Below, piece after piece: positions 18,591-27,458 of a stretch of 64,000 nucleotides of DNA; position 1 is the stretch's first letter, and each line of letters starts with the position of its first letter. Below the pieces are notes generated by a model, which saw only the letters and a program-made list of their open reading frames with translations, was not told the origin of the DNA and did no database searches. A program made the translations under genes and the position numbers. The stretch covers positions 868,001-932,000 of the forward strand of contig JAUNAC010000001.1 of assembly GCA_030527825.1 (NCBI GenBank), given 5' to 3'. This stretch comes from Lautropia sp. (GTDB lineage Bacteria > Pseudomonadota > Gammaproteobacteria > Burkholderiales > Burkholderiaceae_E).

Positions 18591-19288
18591 GGCCGTTGGC
18601 GAGAGGAAAGGGAGGGGCCGTTTGGGCCAAGCGAAGCAGGGGAGAGCCGGGATGCCGACAGCAGAATGATGATGCAGACAATCGACGTAATCAGCACCAG
18701 CAGGTTGGCGGTGTCGGTATGGCCTGCTTGAACGGCTTCATAAATGGCGATGGAGAGCGTTTGGGTTTTTCCGGGGATGCTGCCAGCCACCATCAGGGTA
18801 GCACCGAATTCTCCCAGAGATCGTGCGAACGCCAGCAGCATGCCGGCCATGATGCCGCGCCAGGCCAGTGGCAAGGTGACCCGAAAGAATACGGCTGGTT
18901 CTGTCAGACCAAGGACACGTGCCGCGTCTTCCAATTGGCTGTTGACCGCGTCGAAGGCGGCGCGGGCAGGTTTATAGACCAGGGGAAGTGTTACGAGGAC
19001 AGCGGCAATGACTGCTCCCTGCCAGGTAAAGAGCAACTGTATGCCCAGGGTATCGTGCAGCCATCCGCCGATCCAGCCGCGTCGACCGATGAGAACCAGC
19101 AGGTAGTAGCCCAGTATGGTGGGGGGCATGACCATGGGTAATGTCAGCACGGCGTCGAGGAGTTCCCGTCCTGGAAAAACGTGACGGGACATGAGCCAAC
19201 CCAGAGCGATACCCAGCGCAAGGTCCAGTACAGTGGCTAGTCCTGCTACTTTGAGAGACAACAGCAGTGCGGTCCAGACAGGTGCCAT
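18587..19288 (-). CDS. modB: Molybdate ABC transporter permease ModB
   Basis: A 233-residue inner-membrane permease with five or six helices. The cytoplasmic EAA-like loop that docks ModC is visible as DAARVLGLTEPAVFFRVTLP, and the family phrase MVMPPTILGYYLL is present near the middle, as in ModB. It starts 12 bases after modA ends and overlaps modC by four bases, so the three form one translationally linked unit. Confidence 0.95.
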   Translation of the reverse strand: MAPVWTALLLSLKVAGLATVLDLALGIALGWLMSRHVFPGRELLDAVLTLPMVMPPTILGYYLLVLIGRRGWIGGWLHDTLGIQLLFTWQGAVIAAVLVTLPLVYKPARAAFDAVNSQLEDAARVLGLTEPAVFFRVTLPLAWRGIMAGMLLAFARSLGEFGATLMVAGSIPGKTQTLSIAIYEAVQAGHTDTANLLVLITSIVCIIILLSASRLSPASLGPNGPSLSSRQRP

Positions 19289-19300
19289 GCTGGCAGAGGG

Positions 19301-20059
19301 TCAGGGTTTTTTGAAGAAGTACCGCGCCAGAATTTCCTGCCCTTCCGGCGCCAGGATGAAGGCAAGAAAGCGTTTGGCCTCATCGGCATGGACGCTATCG
19401 CGTGGGATGGCGAGTGGATACGTGACGGGGGTTTTGGTAGGAACCTCAAAGGCCGTTTTGACGCGGTCTTTCATAATGTAAGTATCGGTGCCATAGACGA
19501 AACCGGCGTCCACTTCTCCGCGCGCAACATAGTCGAGGGACTGGCGAACGTTTTGAGTGTTGATTGTTTTGGGAGTCAGGGCTTTCCACAGGTGGGCTGC
19601 CTGCAGCACATCCTGGGTATAGTGGCCAACAGGGACGCTCGCTGGATTGCCAATGGCTATTTTCTGTATGTCGGCTTTCTTCAGGTCAGCCAGCGTGAGC
19701 AGGTTTTGGTGACTGTCAGCTGGAACGATGAGGACCAGGGTATTGCGTGCAAAGTTGTGGCGGGTACGGGGATCGATCAGACCTTGCTGTTCGGCCTTGT
19801 CCATCGTGGCCTGGTCAGCACTGGCAAAGATGTCAACCGGCGCGCCATGGGCAATCTGCTGAAGAAGGGCGCCAGATGCCGCGAAGTTCAGTTCCACCTT
19901 GGCATCGGGATGGAGGGCTTCGTAGCGTTGCGCGATATCCTGGAAGGCGTTGGTGAGACTGGCAGCCGCTGAAACGGTTATCCCGGTTGCCTGAGCCGAG
20001 ATCGAGAGTGTGGAGAGTGCCAGAAGGGAGAGTAACTTTGTTCTGAAGCCTTGGGCCAT
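19301..20059 (-). CDS. modA: Molybdate-binding periplasmic protein ModA
   Basis: Periplasmic substrate-binding protein, 252 residues. A signal peptide (basic start, hydrophobic LLSLLALSTLSISAQA) ends near residue 25. The mature start TVSAAASLTNAFQDIA is the oxyanion-binding first loop of ModA, and FAASGALLQQIAHGAPVDIFASAD is the second family motif. AGGA lies eight bases before the ATG. It is first in the minus-strand operon modA-modB-modC-nifQ-like-modE, preceded by the ModE-type palindrome at 20207-20238. Confidence 0.96.
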   Translation of the reverse strand: MAQGFRTKLLSLLALSTLSISAQATGITVSAAASLTNAFQDIAQRYEALHPDAKVELNFAASGALLQQIAHGAPVDIFASADQATMDKAEQQGLIDPRTRHNFARNTLVLIVPADSHQNLLTLADLKKADIQKIAIGNPASVPVGHYTQDVLQAAHLWKALTPKTINTQNVRQSLDYVARGEVDAGFVYGTDTYIMKDRVKTAFEVPTKTPVTYPLAIPRDSVHADEAKRFLAFILAPEGQEILARYFFKKP

Positions 20060-20206
20060 GGTCAGAGTCCTGAAAGGGCGGGTGGGAAATTGCTGTCCCA
20101 GTTAGGGGGCAGATTGATCCAGGCGGAAAGAATGTCCATCACCTGGGGGCGTGTCCGATGGATCGGGGCTGGAAAGAAAGTCTCCGGTGGATTGTGTCGG
20201 GGCGCA

Positions 20207-20238
20207 CAATCGAAATATACACTTTTATATAACGATTG
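20207..20238. promoter_or_regulatory. ModE-type operator between modA and the TonB receptor gene
   Basis: A 32-base dyad with 13-base arms CAATCGAAATATA and TATATAACGATTG around a six-base spacer; 11 of 13 arm positions pair. This matches the known ModE box layout (CGnTATAT, spacer, ATATAnCG). It lies 147 bases before modA (minus) and 152 bases before the TonB receptor start (plus). On the plus strand a TTGTGT at 20192 followed after 18 bases by TATACA at 20216 would put the -10 element inside the box, fitting repression. Confidence 0.85.
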
Positions 20239-20390
20239 GGGTGCCCGCCAGCAGAGATGAGGCATTGTCAGGACATGAGTGGTATCTCCCATGTAGTGTA
20301 TGTTGTGGGGAAGAGGGCGTCTCTTGCCCGCCAGAAACCGGGTTGGCAAGTTGTTTGTGTGGGCCGTGTTCATTTTTGAGGGTTGTTGTC

Positions 20391-22343
20391 ATGAAAATTA
20401 GGCGGTATCAGGGAGGGCGGCCTGAGAAGTTAGGTCGCTCTGGGCTATGTGCCGTTCGGTTGTCAGGTGTACTGGCCTGTCTGGGGATGACTGGAACGGT
20501 GTCTGCTTCCTCAGTGCCTGCAGGGGTGTCTATGCTGGAGCCGTTGGTGGTGACAGCGGCGCGAACGCCGCAACCGCTGACCGATAGCGTGACGGACGTG
20601 GTACTGATCAGTGCGCAGATGCTGCGAGACAGTGGCCTGCGTTCGGTGGATGACGCGTTGCGCCGGTTCGCGGGTTTGCAACTGGCTCGAAATGGCGGCC
20701 CTGGGCAGAGCGGGGGGTATTTCCTGCGCGGCGTGGCTGCCAATGGGATCGTGGTGCTGATGGACGGCGTCCGGGTTGGTTCTGCATCGTTGGGACAGGC
20801 AGATCTGGAGAGCCTGGATTTGACCCAGATTGATCATATCGAGGTGGTCCGGGGGCCGGTGTCCGGGATGTATGGAGCCGATGCCGTGGGCGGTGTAGTG
20901 AATCTGGTCACCCGGCGGGGTCAGGGGGCGCCTCATGTACATGGGTATCTGGCTCTCGGGAGTGATCGCGGCCGGGAAATTGAATCAGGCGTGAGCGGTG
21001 TATCGGGAAACGTTGACTACGCAGCCAGTGTGGGGAGAGAGCAGAGCCGCGGCCGTTCGGTGATTCGTCCGGGCGACCGTTATGGCTATTACAACCCTGA
21101 TCGGGATGGCTTCACCCGCTCAATGGGTACGGTCAAGTTGGGTATCACGCCGGTGATAGGGCACCGGCTGGGGCTGAGTGTGACCGAAACTGATCTGAAT
21201 GCACAGTATGACAGCGCAGTTTTTGATGCAGTGAGCGGTCGTTCCGACGCGAGTCTGGATTTTCGAAACCGCTTGAAGACTCGCGTGATGGCTCTGGATT
21301 ACACAGGTGAGTTGTCTCGTCGCTGGGAGGGGACGGCCCGCTTGTCTCACGGTGTGGATGATGACCGCAGTGGTGCATTGGCTCTGGATCGATATAAAAC
21401 GGTCAGAGATGAGGTCGTTTGGGAGAATGCCCTGCATTGGGCTGTCGGGCAGCAGCTTCTGGTAGGGTGGGAGTATCGGCGTGAGTCGGTAAGCAGCAAT
21501 CAGTATGCGTTAGCGGGTACATTGGATGCGATCGGACGGCATAGACGCAACAATCAGGCGGTTCTGGCAGGTTATACAGGTGTATTTGGACGGACGGATG
21601 TGCAGGCCAGTTTGCGTTATGACCATAGCTCGATTTATGGAAAGCAGACGACAGGTAGTCTGGGGGTGGCCAAAACGCTGACAGAGCGGTTGAAGCTGCG
21701 AGGCATGGTAGGGACGAGTTTTCGCGCCCCTTCCTTCAATGATCTGTACTACCCGAATTATGGGGTGAGGACTTTGCGGCCTGAACAGGGGCGCAGCACC
21801 GAGTTGGGCCTTGTCTGGCGCTCCGCCAGTACACGGGCAAGTGTCACGCTGTATCACAATCAGATCAGAGATCTCATTGGCTACGATCCGGACAGTTCAG
21901 GAACGACCTGCCCCGCAGGTTATTTTGGCTGCGCAGCCAATATTGCCAGAGCAAGGTTGAAGGGGGCGACATTCCAGACGGCACATGACTGGGGGTTTTT
22001 GCGGTTGACTGCAGTGATTGATTTTTTGGATGCCAAAGATCTGCGCACGGGTGGGCGTCTGAATAGACGGGCAGCTCATCAGAGCAGTATCGGCGTAGAT
22101 TATCTGGCTGATGGGTGGAATGCTGGGATGACGTTGACCAGAGTTGGGGCCCGGCCTGACGGTGACAGGCGTCTGGGGGGATATGCTGATCTGGATCTGA
22201 GAGCGAATTGGCAGCTGGATCAGCGCTGGACCATGGAGATGCGGGTATTGAATGCGACTGATCGTGATATTGAGCCCGTGCGCGACTACCAGGCACCGGG
22301 GCGGCAATTGTGGCTGGGCGTGCGGCTTGAATCAGGGATTTGA
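20391..22343 (+). CDS. BtuB-like TonB-dependent outer-membrane receptor, ModE-box associated
   Basis: A 650-residue outer-membrane active transporter. Seen: signal peptide up to about residue 38; TonB-box-like PLVVTA; plug domain with SVDDALRRFAGLQ, YFLRGVAANGIVVLMDGVR and VEVVRGP-type IEVVRGPVSGMYGADAVGGVVN; then a beta barrel with TSFRAPSFNDLYYP and LRPEQGRSTELG. These are hallmarks of the BtuB branch. The frame is open from 20151, but that stretch contains the ModE box and no signal peptide; the ATG at 20391 with GAGGG upstream is the start. BtuB homology suggests cobalamin, yet no B12 riboswitch is visible and the operator is of the ModE type, so a molybdenum compound is the better candidate substrate. 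Confidence 0.88.
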   Translation: MKIRRYQGGRPEKLGRSGLCAVRLSGVLACLGMTGTVSASSVPAGVSMLEPLVVTAARTPQPLTDSVTDVVLISAQMLRDSGLRSVDDALRRFAGLQLARNGGPGQSGGYFLRGVAANGIVVLMDGVRVGSASLGQADLESLDLTQIDHIEVVRGPVSGMYGADAVGGVVNLVTRRGQGAPHVHGYLALGSDRGREIESGVSGVSGNVDYAASVGREQSRGRSVIRPGDRYGYYNPDRDGFTRSMGTVKLGITPVIGHRLGLSVTETDLNAQYDSAVFDAVSGRSDASLDFRNRLKTRVMALDYTGELSRRWEGTARLSHGVDDDRSGALALDRYKTVRDEVVWENALHWAVGQQLLVGWEYRRESVSSNQYALAGTLDAIGRHRRNNQAVLAGYTGVFGRTDVQASLRYDHSSIYGKQTTGSLGVAKTLTERLKLRGMVGTSFRAPSFNDLYYPNYGVRTLRPEQGRSTELGLVWRSASTRASVTLYHNQIRDLIGYDPDSSGTTCPAGYFGCAANIARARLKGATFQTAHDWGFLRLTAVIDFLDAKDLRTGGRLNRRAAHQSSIGVDYLADGWNAGMTLTRVGARPDGDRRLGGYADLDLRANWQLDQRWTMEMRVLNATDRDIEPVRDYQAPGRQLWLGVRLESGI

Positions 22344-22405
22344 TGGTGCTTCACGCTCATTTTTTGTCGCGGCGTGATACCGACGGACTGGGGGGGGGCG
22401 CCTGC

Positions 22406-23428
22406 CTAGTGGGCAGATTGTGAGCAGGTATGGAACCAGTCTGCCATGAGTGAAATGGCGTTGGGCACTATGCTGTCGAGTACCCCGGCCATTTCTATGA
22501 AACCATGGGTCAGTCCTGCATAATGGCGATGCATGACTTCAACACCGGCGACGGCCAGAGCGCGGGCGTATGCAGTGCCGTCATCCAGTAATGGGTCGAG
22601 TTCAGCCGTCATTATCAGGGCTGGTGCGGCACCCTGGTGCGACGCGGCAAGCAGAGGAGATGCCTGCCAGTGTTGTGCGCTGTCCTGCCGGTTTCCCAGA
22701 TAATGACACATGTGCTCACGCATCTGGGCTGTACTCAGCGGCGGCCGCTCGGCATGGATATGCAGCGATGGATATTGGGGGGTGAAACCGCTGCGCAGAT
22801 CCGTAGCTGGATAGATCAGGATCTGACAGGCCAGGGCCGGGTCTCCGGTGGGATCCGGCGTTTTCAATGCCAAGGCGACGACCGCAGCCAGGTTGCCGCC
22901 GGCGCTGTCGCCGGCGACGCCTATTTGGGTGGGGTTTATCCCCAGGGACTCTGCGTGCCTGAGTACCCAGCGTGTTGTGGCAATGCAGTCATGAGGTGCC
23001 TGCGGCCAGGGCAATTCGGGCGCCAGGGCGTAGTCCACGGCGATGACGATAGCCTGCGTCGCTATGGCGATCCGTCTGCAGAGACGGTCGTGTGTGTCGA
23101 GATCCCCGGTTGTCCAGCCACCACCGTGAAAGTAGATCAGAGCGGGACTGAGTGCTGCTGATGCAGGGGCAGGCGGGGCTGGCAATGGTCTGTACAGCCG
23201 AAGTCCGATTGGACGTTCATCGGTATCCGCTACGAGATTCCGGATTTCCGCGACTGGCAGTACGGCACCGCCGACCCGCTGGCTGAACAGTCTGTACCAG
23301 TGTCTGAGTCCCTTGATATCAGGCGCAGGAATCACAGTGCCAGACTCTTCCATTTGCTGTAACAGTACCTGCTGTTCCAAACGGTAGGAAAAGAAAGCGG
23401 CCAGTTGCGGGTGCATGCGGGTGAGCAT
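22406..23428 (-). CDS. Alpha/beta hydrolase of the hormone-sensitive lipase family
   Basis: A 340-residue cytoplasmic esterase/lipase-like enzyme. The oxyanion motif YFHGGGWTTGD and the nucleophile elbow GDSAGGNLA (Ser about 180) define the HSL (family IV) branch; the catalytic Asp is in TAELDPLLDDG and the His in GLTHGFIEM. There is no signal peptide. A second ATG four codons downstream is an alternative start. It is followed on the same strand by nothing obvious (62 bases to the TonB receptor end, convergent). The substrate cannot be deduced. Confidence 0.9.
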   Translation of the reverse strand: MLTRMHPQLAAFFSYRLEQQVLLQQMEESGTVIPAPDIKGLRHWYRLFSQRVGGAVLPVAEIRNLVADTDERPIGLRLYRPLPAPPAPASAALSPALIYFHGGGWTTGDLDTHDRLCRRIAIATQAIVIAVDYALAPELPWPQAPHDCIATTRWVLRHAESLGINPTQIGVAGDSAGGNLAAVVALALKTPDPTGDPALACQILIYPATDLRSGFTPQYPSLHIHAERPPLSTAQMREHMCHYLGNRQDSAQHWQASPLLAASHQGAAPALIMTAELDPLLDDGTAYARALAVAGVEVMHRHYAGLTHGFIEMAGVLDSIVPNAISLMADWFHTCSQSAH

Positions 23429-23470
23429 CGGCTTTCTAAGGCGTGTGATGGGGATCTATCTGATCTGGTC

Positions 23471-24697
23471 TTATATACCGCGCAGTCGTTGCAGGGCCAC
23501 CTCTAGCGTTGCATCGGCTTTTGCAAAGCAAAAACGGATGATGCTGGACTGAGGGCTGTCTGCATAAAAGGGCGACAGGGGAATGGCTGCCACGCCAATG
23601 CGGGCAGTGAGCCACTCACAGAATATGATGTCATCAGGCCGGTAAGGTGTAGCTGTGGTCTGCGCATTTGCTTGTATGGCCGCCCGGATGTGTTTGTCGG
23701 CCATCAGCCCAGCAATGTCTGCTATCTGGAAATAGGTGCCCGCGCATGGGAGCAGCTGGAAGCCGGTTCCTGTCAGACCGTTCCTGAACATGTCACGCTT
23801 TCTTTGGTAGAACGCGGACAGGTTCTGGTAGTGATCCGAATCCTGAGGGTGCTGCTGCTGGTACTGCAGATACTGAGCCAGTGCAGCTTGCATGGGAGTG
23901 CTGACGGAGAACACATTGAATTGATGAATCTGGCGGAGCGCGGTGGTCAATGGGGCGGGCGCAGCGATGGTGCCAATCTTCCAGCCGGTGATGTGAAAGG
24001 ATTTGCCAAAGCTTGAAACCACCAGGCTGCGTTCTGCAAGCGCGGGGTATCGGGTTACGCTCTCGTGGCGTTGCTCATCGAACACGATGTGCTCATAGAC
24101 CTCATCGCTGATCAACAGTGTTTGCGTCGGAGCGAGTATGGACTGAAGCCGCTGCATCTGGGTTTCCGTCCAGATGGTACTCGTGGGGTTGTTTGGTGAA
24201 TTGATGATGAGCAGCCGGGTGCGAGAAGACAGTGCATTGGCCAGTCGCTCGATATCTGGCGCCAGGCTGTCCGACCGGGGTGGAATTCGTATTGGGTTGG
24301 CTCCAGCCATGCGGATGGCTGGTACGTAACTGTCGTAGCTGGGGTCCATCACGATGACTTCATCACCTGGCTGGGTGAAGGCCAGGATGGCGCTGAACAG
24401 AGCCTCGGTGGCGCCTGCCGTGATGGTGATTTCGGCGTCGGGGTCGTAGGTGTGGCCGTAGTCATGCCTTATTTTCTGGGCTACAGCCTGGCGCAACTCC
24501 GGCAGCCCGCTCATGGGGGCATACTGATTCCGGCCCGAGCGCATGGCCTGGTTGACGGCCTCCATCAGGGCGGGTGAGCAGTTGAAGTCAGGAAATCCCT
24601 GGCCCAGGTTGATGGCGTTGCAGCGTGCCGCCAGGGCAGACATGGTGCTGAAAATCGTGGTGCCGGTACCAGGAAGCCGGCAGTGAACGGTGTGCAT
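23471..24697 (-). CDS. PLP-dependent aminotransferase, methionine aminotransferase (YbdL) type
   Basis: A fold type I, class I aminotransferase of 408 residues. It follows E. coli YbdL closely: GTTIFSTMSALA, INLGQGFPDF near the N-terminus, NQYAPMSGLPELR, DPSYDSYVPAIR, NSPNNPTSTIW, ISDEVYEHIVFD, and the PLP lysine in SSFGKSFHITGWKIG (about residue 235). YbdL transaminates methionine, His and Phe. A short extra stretch rich in Ala, Thr and Gln near residue 350 is longer than in YbdL. It reads in the same direction as the hydrolase, 42 bases upstream of it. Confidence 0.9.
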   Translation of the reverse strand: MHTVHCRLPGTGTTIFSTMSALAARCNAINLGQGFPDFNCSPALMEAVNQAMRSGRNQYAPMSGLPELRQAVAQKIRHDYGHTYDPDAEITITAGATEALFSAILAFTQPGDEVIVMDPSYDSYVPAIRMAGANPIRIPPRSDSLAPDIERLANALSSRTRLLIINSPNNPTSTIWTETQMQRLQSILAPTQTLLISDEVYEHIVFDEQRHESVTRYPALAERSLVVSSFGKSFHITGWKIGTIAAPAPLTTALRQIHQFNVFSVSTPMQAALAQYLQYQQQHPQDSDHYQNLSAFYQRKRDMFRNGLTGTGFQLLPCAGTYFQIADIAGLMADKHIRAAIQANAQTTATPYRPDDIIFCEWLTARIGVAAIPLSPFYADSPQSSIIRFCFAKADATLEVALQRLRGI

Positions 24698-24718
24698 GGC
24701 GTGAGAGTGACTGCTATG

Positions 24719-25397
24719 TCATGACTTTGTCAGTACCTGACGAAGGCCCTGCCAGACATAGTTCAGATGGCTGATCAACAGCGTTCGTCCTTTTGAGAAT
24801 TGCCCGCTTCTTGTGAGCTGCAACCATTCATCATGTTCGGTTAACGACTGGTAAAGGGCAGCCTCGCTATTGAGCTGGATGCGGGTGTATCGTTCCGACG
24901 TCTGCAATAGAGAGGCGACGATCTGCTGAGTCTTGGGCATGCCGGCATTCGTATACAAGGACATGTGCAGATGGGCGTTCAAAGCTCCCAGCTGATCATA
25001 TTCCTGGTTCTGAATTGCCTGTCGATATTGTTCATTGACGAGTGATGCTGCCTCAATTGCAGCAATATCCAGCTTGGGAGAGGATGCTTCGTACAGGCGA
25101 GGCTCCAATAGCATCCTTAGAGCAAATACATCGTCTACCTCCGCAAGTGATAAGCGAGTGACTGTGGCTCCTCTCCGAGGAATGATTTCAACGAGGCCAT
25201 CTGCCTCCAGCTGCAATAGTGCCTCTCGAACAGGAATGCGACTGACCTCATAGCGCTCGGCGAGGGCGTCCTGACGCAGCTGACTACCTGATGGGTAAAT
25301 GCCATTCAGTATGTCTTTGCGAATGCTGCTTACAAGCTGTTCAGTAAGGGAGAGCGGTTTGATGGAAAACCCCCTTGCAAAGAGTGACTGGTCCCAT
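24719..25397 (-). CDS. GntR/FCD transcriptional regulator with an apparent N-terminal frameshift
   Basis: The FCD ligand domain and most of the winged helix are in one frame: SLTEQLVSSIRKDILNG, SGSQLRQDALAERYEVSRIP and VREALLQLEADGLVEIIPRRG. This frame runs open back to a TAG near 25424 but holds no ATG, GTG or TTG before the helix-turn-helix; the first is a TTG at 25216, which would delete it. An ATG at 25397 lies one base out of frame and would join exactly if one base were lost in the run at 25366-25374 (A4 then C5 on the plus strand). So either the sequence has an indel or the gene is disrupted or variable. It faces the hydroxyproline operon and is its likely repressor. Confidence 0.75.
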
Positions 25398-25441
25398 AGT
25401 ACAGGATTTCCCTATAGGGCCGGCAGGGAACAATATTGTAG

Positions 25442-25453
25442 ATTGTATACAAT
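25442..25453. promoter_or_regulatory. Probable GntR/FCD operator, ATTGTATACAAT
   Basis: A perfect 12-base palindrome with the TTGTATACAA core typical of FCD-subfamily GntR regulators. It lies in the divergent region between the regulator and the hydroxyproline operon, about 60 bases before the first operon start. A second short palindrome, CAATATTG, sits at 25431-25438. Confidence 0.75.
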
Positions 25454-25511
25454 ATATGTTATCCTGAAAGAAAAGCAGGCAATTGCAGCCTTAGCCCAAT
25501 AGGAGATGAGC

Positions 25512-26411
25512 ATGATGGAAAAGACGACTTGGCATGGTGTGTTCCCGGCAGTGACGACTCAATTCCGGCCTGATTTCAAGGTCGACCTTGATGCAACCCA
25601 GAAAGTGCAAGATACGCTGATCAAGGATGGGGTCAATGGGTTGGTGGTTTTGGGGACGTGTGGTGAAAACAATTCGTTGCGTCCAGAAGAGAAGCGCTCG
25701 GTGCTGAAGGCAGCTGTCGAGGTGGTCGCTGGTCGTATACCGATTGTGGTGGGGGTTTCAGAACTGGATACGGAGCGAGCGCAGGAATTTGCTCGGGATG
25801 CAGAAAAAATTGGGGCAGATGGATTGATGGTCTTGCCAGCAATGGTTTATGTACCAACAGAAAGTGAGCTGGTTGCGCATTTCAAATGCGTGGCGGGTAG
25901 TACATCGCTGCCTGTGATGCTCTATAACAACCCACCCGCCTATCGTGTACACGTAACGGAAAACGTACTGGATCAACTCAAAGATGTTGAAAATATCGTA
26001 GCAGTCAAGGAGAGTGCCCCGGACTCGAGGCGGTTTACAGACATCATAAACATGTTCAAAAGTCGTTATGAAGTGTTTGCTGGTCTTGACGACATTGCAT
26101 TGGAGGGCTTGATGCTGGGGGCGAAAGGCTGGATATCTGGTCTTACATCTGCTTTCCCTGAGGAGTCGGTTGCACTTATTGCAGCTTATAAAAAGGGAGA
26201 TATTGATACTGCTCTAAAGATTTACAGGTGGTTCATGCCGTTGCTGCATCTGGACGCTGACCCTGATCTTGTACAAGCAATCAAATTGGCAGAAAGCATT
26301 ATGGGGAGAGGCTCTGAAACTGTCAGGATGCCAAGAATGCCGTTGCAAGGAAAGCGACGAGAAGATGTTATCAGGATGGTGGAGATGTGTGCCAGCACAA
26401 GGCCAGTGTGA
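25512..26411 (+). CDS. DHDPS/NAL-family lyase, probable pyrroline-4-hydroxy-2-carboxylate deaminase
   Basis: A class I aldolase-like TIM barrel of about 300 residues. Family motifs: LGTCGENNSL (the GTxGE loop), LYNNPPAYRV with the conserved Tyr, and the Schiff-base lysine in IVAVKESAPDSRR (about residue 165). DHDPS itself is normally elsewhere with lysine genes. Here the neighbours are a hydroxyproline epimerase, a D-amino acid oxidase-like protein and a semialdehyde dehydrogenase, so the step from pyrroline-4-hydroxy-2-carboxylate to 2-oxoglutarate semialdehyde is the best fit. The SD AGGAG at 25501 favours the ATG at 25512 over the one at 25506, which it touches. Confidence 0.88.
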   Translation: MMEKTTWHGVFPAVTTQFRPDFKVDLDATQKVQDTLIKDGVNGLVVLGTCGENNSLRPEEKRSVLKAAVEVVAGRIPIVVGVSELDTERAQEFARDAEKIGADGLMVLPAMVYVPTESELVAHFKCVAGSTSLPVMLYNNPPAYRVHVTENVLDQLKDVENIVAVKESAPDSRRFTDIINMFKSRYEVFAGLDDIALEGLMLGAKGWISGLTSAFPEESVALIAAYKKGDIDTALKIYRWFMPLLHLDADPDLVQAIKLAESIMGRGSETVRMPRMPLQGKRREDVIRMVEMCASTRPV

Positions 26412-26483
26412 CCTCAATAGTGATGAGCCTGGCGCTGCCTGTCTCCAGAATGGGGGCGCTATTCAGAAGACATAGAGATCCTG

Positions 26484-27458
26484 ATGATGAAACGCGATAA
26501 AGACGGGCGAATGAATCATCTTAAAAACAAGGTTCGGGTGGTCGATTCCCACACGGAGGGCGAACCAACCCGCCTGGTCATAGACGGCATTCCCAGCTTG
26601 GGGAGTGGATCCATTCGTGAAAAATTAAGAGTCTTTCGTGACCATCATGATGAGTGGCGTCGGGCACTTATTCATGAGCCAAGAGGTCATGATGTATTGG
26701 TGGGTGCACTGTTATGCGAGCCGAGTCGAAAAGGGGTGACATGCGGAGTCATATTTTTTAATAACAAAGGCTATCTGGGTATGTGCGGCCACGGCACAAT
26801 CGGATTGATAGCGTCATTGAAATACATGAAGTTGATTGACGCGGGGGAGCATGTGATTGAAACCCCGGTTGGAGACGTTAGCACAGTGCTACATGATGAT
26901 GGAAGCGTCAGTGTGCGAAATATTCGATCCTGGAGATACCGTAAATCAGTTCCGGTGGATGTGCCAGAGTATGGGGTTGTTTGTGGTGATATCGCCTGGG
27001 GAGGCAACTGGTTTTTTCTTGTGGATATTAATCCTGAAAGGATTTCTGCTGACAATATAGATACCCTGAAAATAAAGGCGGAGGCGATCATGTCGTCTCT
27101 AAAAAAGCAGCAAATTACAGGAGAAAAAGGGGCGCTGATAGATCATGTTGAGTTTTTTTCGGACTCAGACAACGCAGACAGCAGAAATTTTGTGCTATGC
27201 CCTGGGCATGAGTATGACCGTTCTCCATGTGGCACAGGAACCAGTGCCAAGCTGGCGTGTCTTGCAGCCGATGAAGCTCTGAGTCCTGGGGAGATTTGGA
27301 TTCAGGAGAGCGTGATTGGTAGCAGGTTCAGGGCTTCATATGAGCATGCCCCGCATGGAGGCGTTATTCCAACAATAAAGGGAAGGGCCTGGGTTTATGC
27401 GGACTCGACGATCATATTGAATGATGATGATCCGTTTTGCTGGGGAATTGCAAAATGA
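26484..27458 (+). CDS. 4-hydroxyproline 2-epimerase (proline racemase family)
   Basis: A 324-residue enzyme that would interconvert trans-4-hydroxy-L-proline and cis-4-hydroxy-D-proline. Both catalytic cysteines of the racemase/epimerase type are present: MCGHGTIG (about residue 100) and RSPCGTGTSAKL (about 250). In the related 3-hydroxyproline dehydratases one of them is Ser or Thr, so that is disfavoured. The N-terminal VVDSHTEGEPTRLV is also typical. An ATG at 26511 (MNHLK) is an alternative start. The stop overlaps the next gene by four bases. Confidence 0.92.
   Translation: MMKRDKDGRMNHLKNKVRVVDSHTEGEPTRLVIDGIPSLGSGSIREKLRVFRDHHDEWRRALIHEPRGHDVLVGALLCEPSRKGVTCGVIFFNNKGYLGMCGHGTIGLIASLKYMKLIDAGEHVIETPVGDVSTVLHDDGSVSVRNIRSWRYRKSVPVDVPEYGVVCGDIAWGGNWFFLVDINPERISADNIDTLKIKAEAIMSSLKKQQITGEKGALIDHVEFFSDSDNADSRNFVLCPGHEYDRSPCGTGTSAKLACLAADEALSPGEIWIQESVIGSRFRASYEHAPHGGVIPTIKGRAWVYADSTIILNDDDPFCWGIAK

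Noticed and set aside
20239-20390. Cobalamin riboswitch before the BtuB-like receptor
   Set aside because: The conserved B12 box and core segments are not present in the leader.
20151-20390. Extended N-terminus of the TonB receptor frame
   Set aside because: It contains the ModE operator, has a cysteine-rich non-signal composition and precedes a proper ATG plus signal peptide at 20391.
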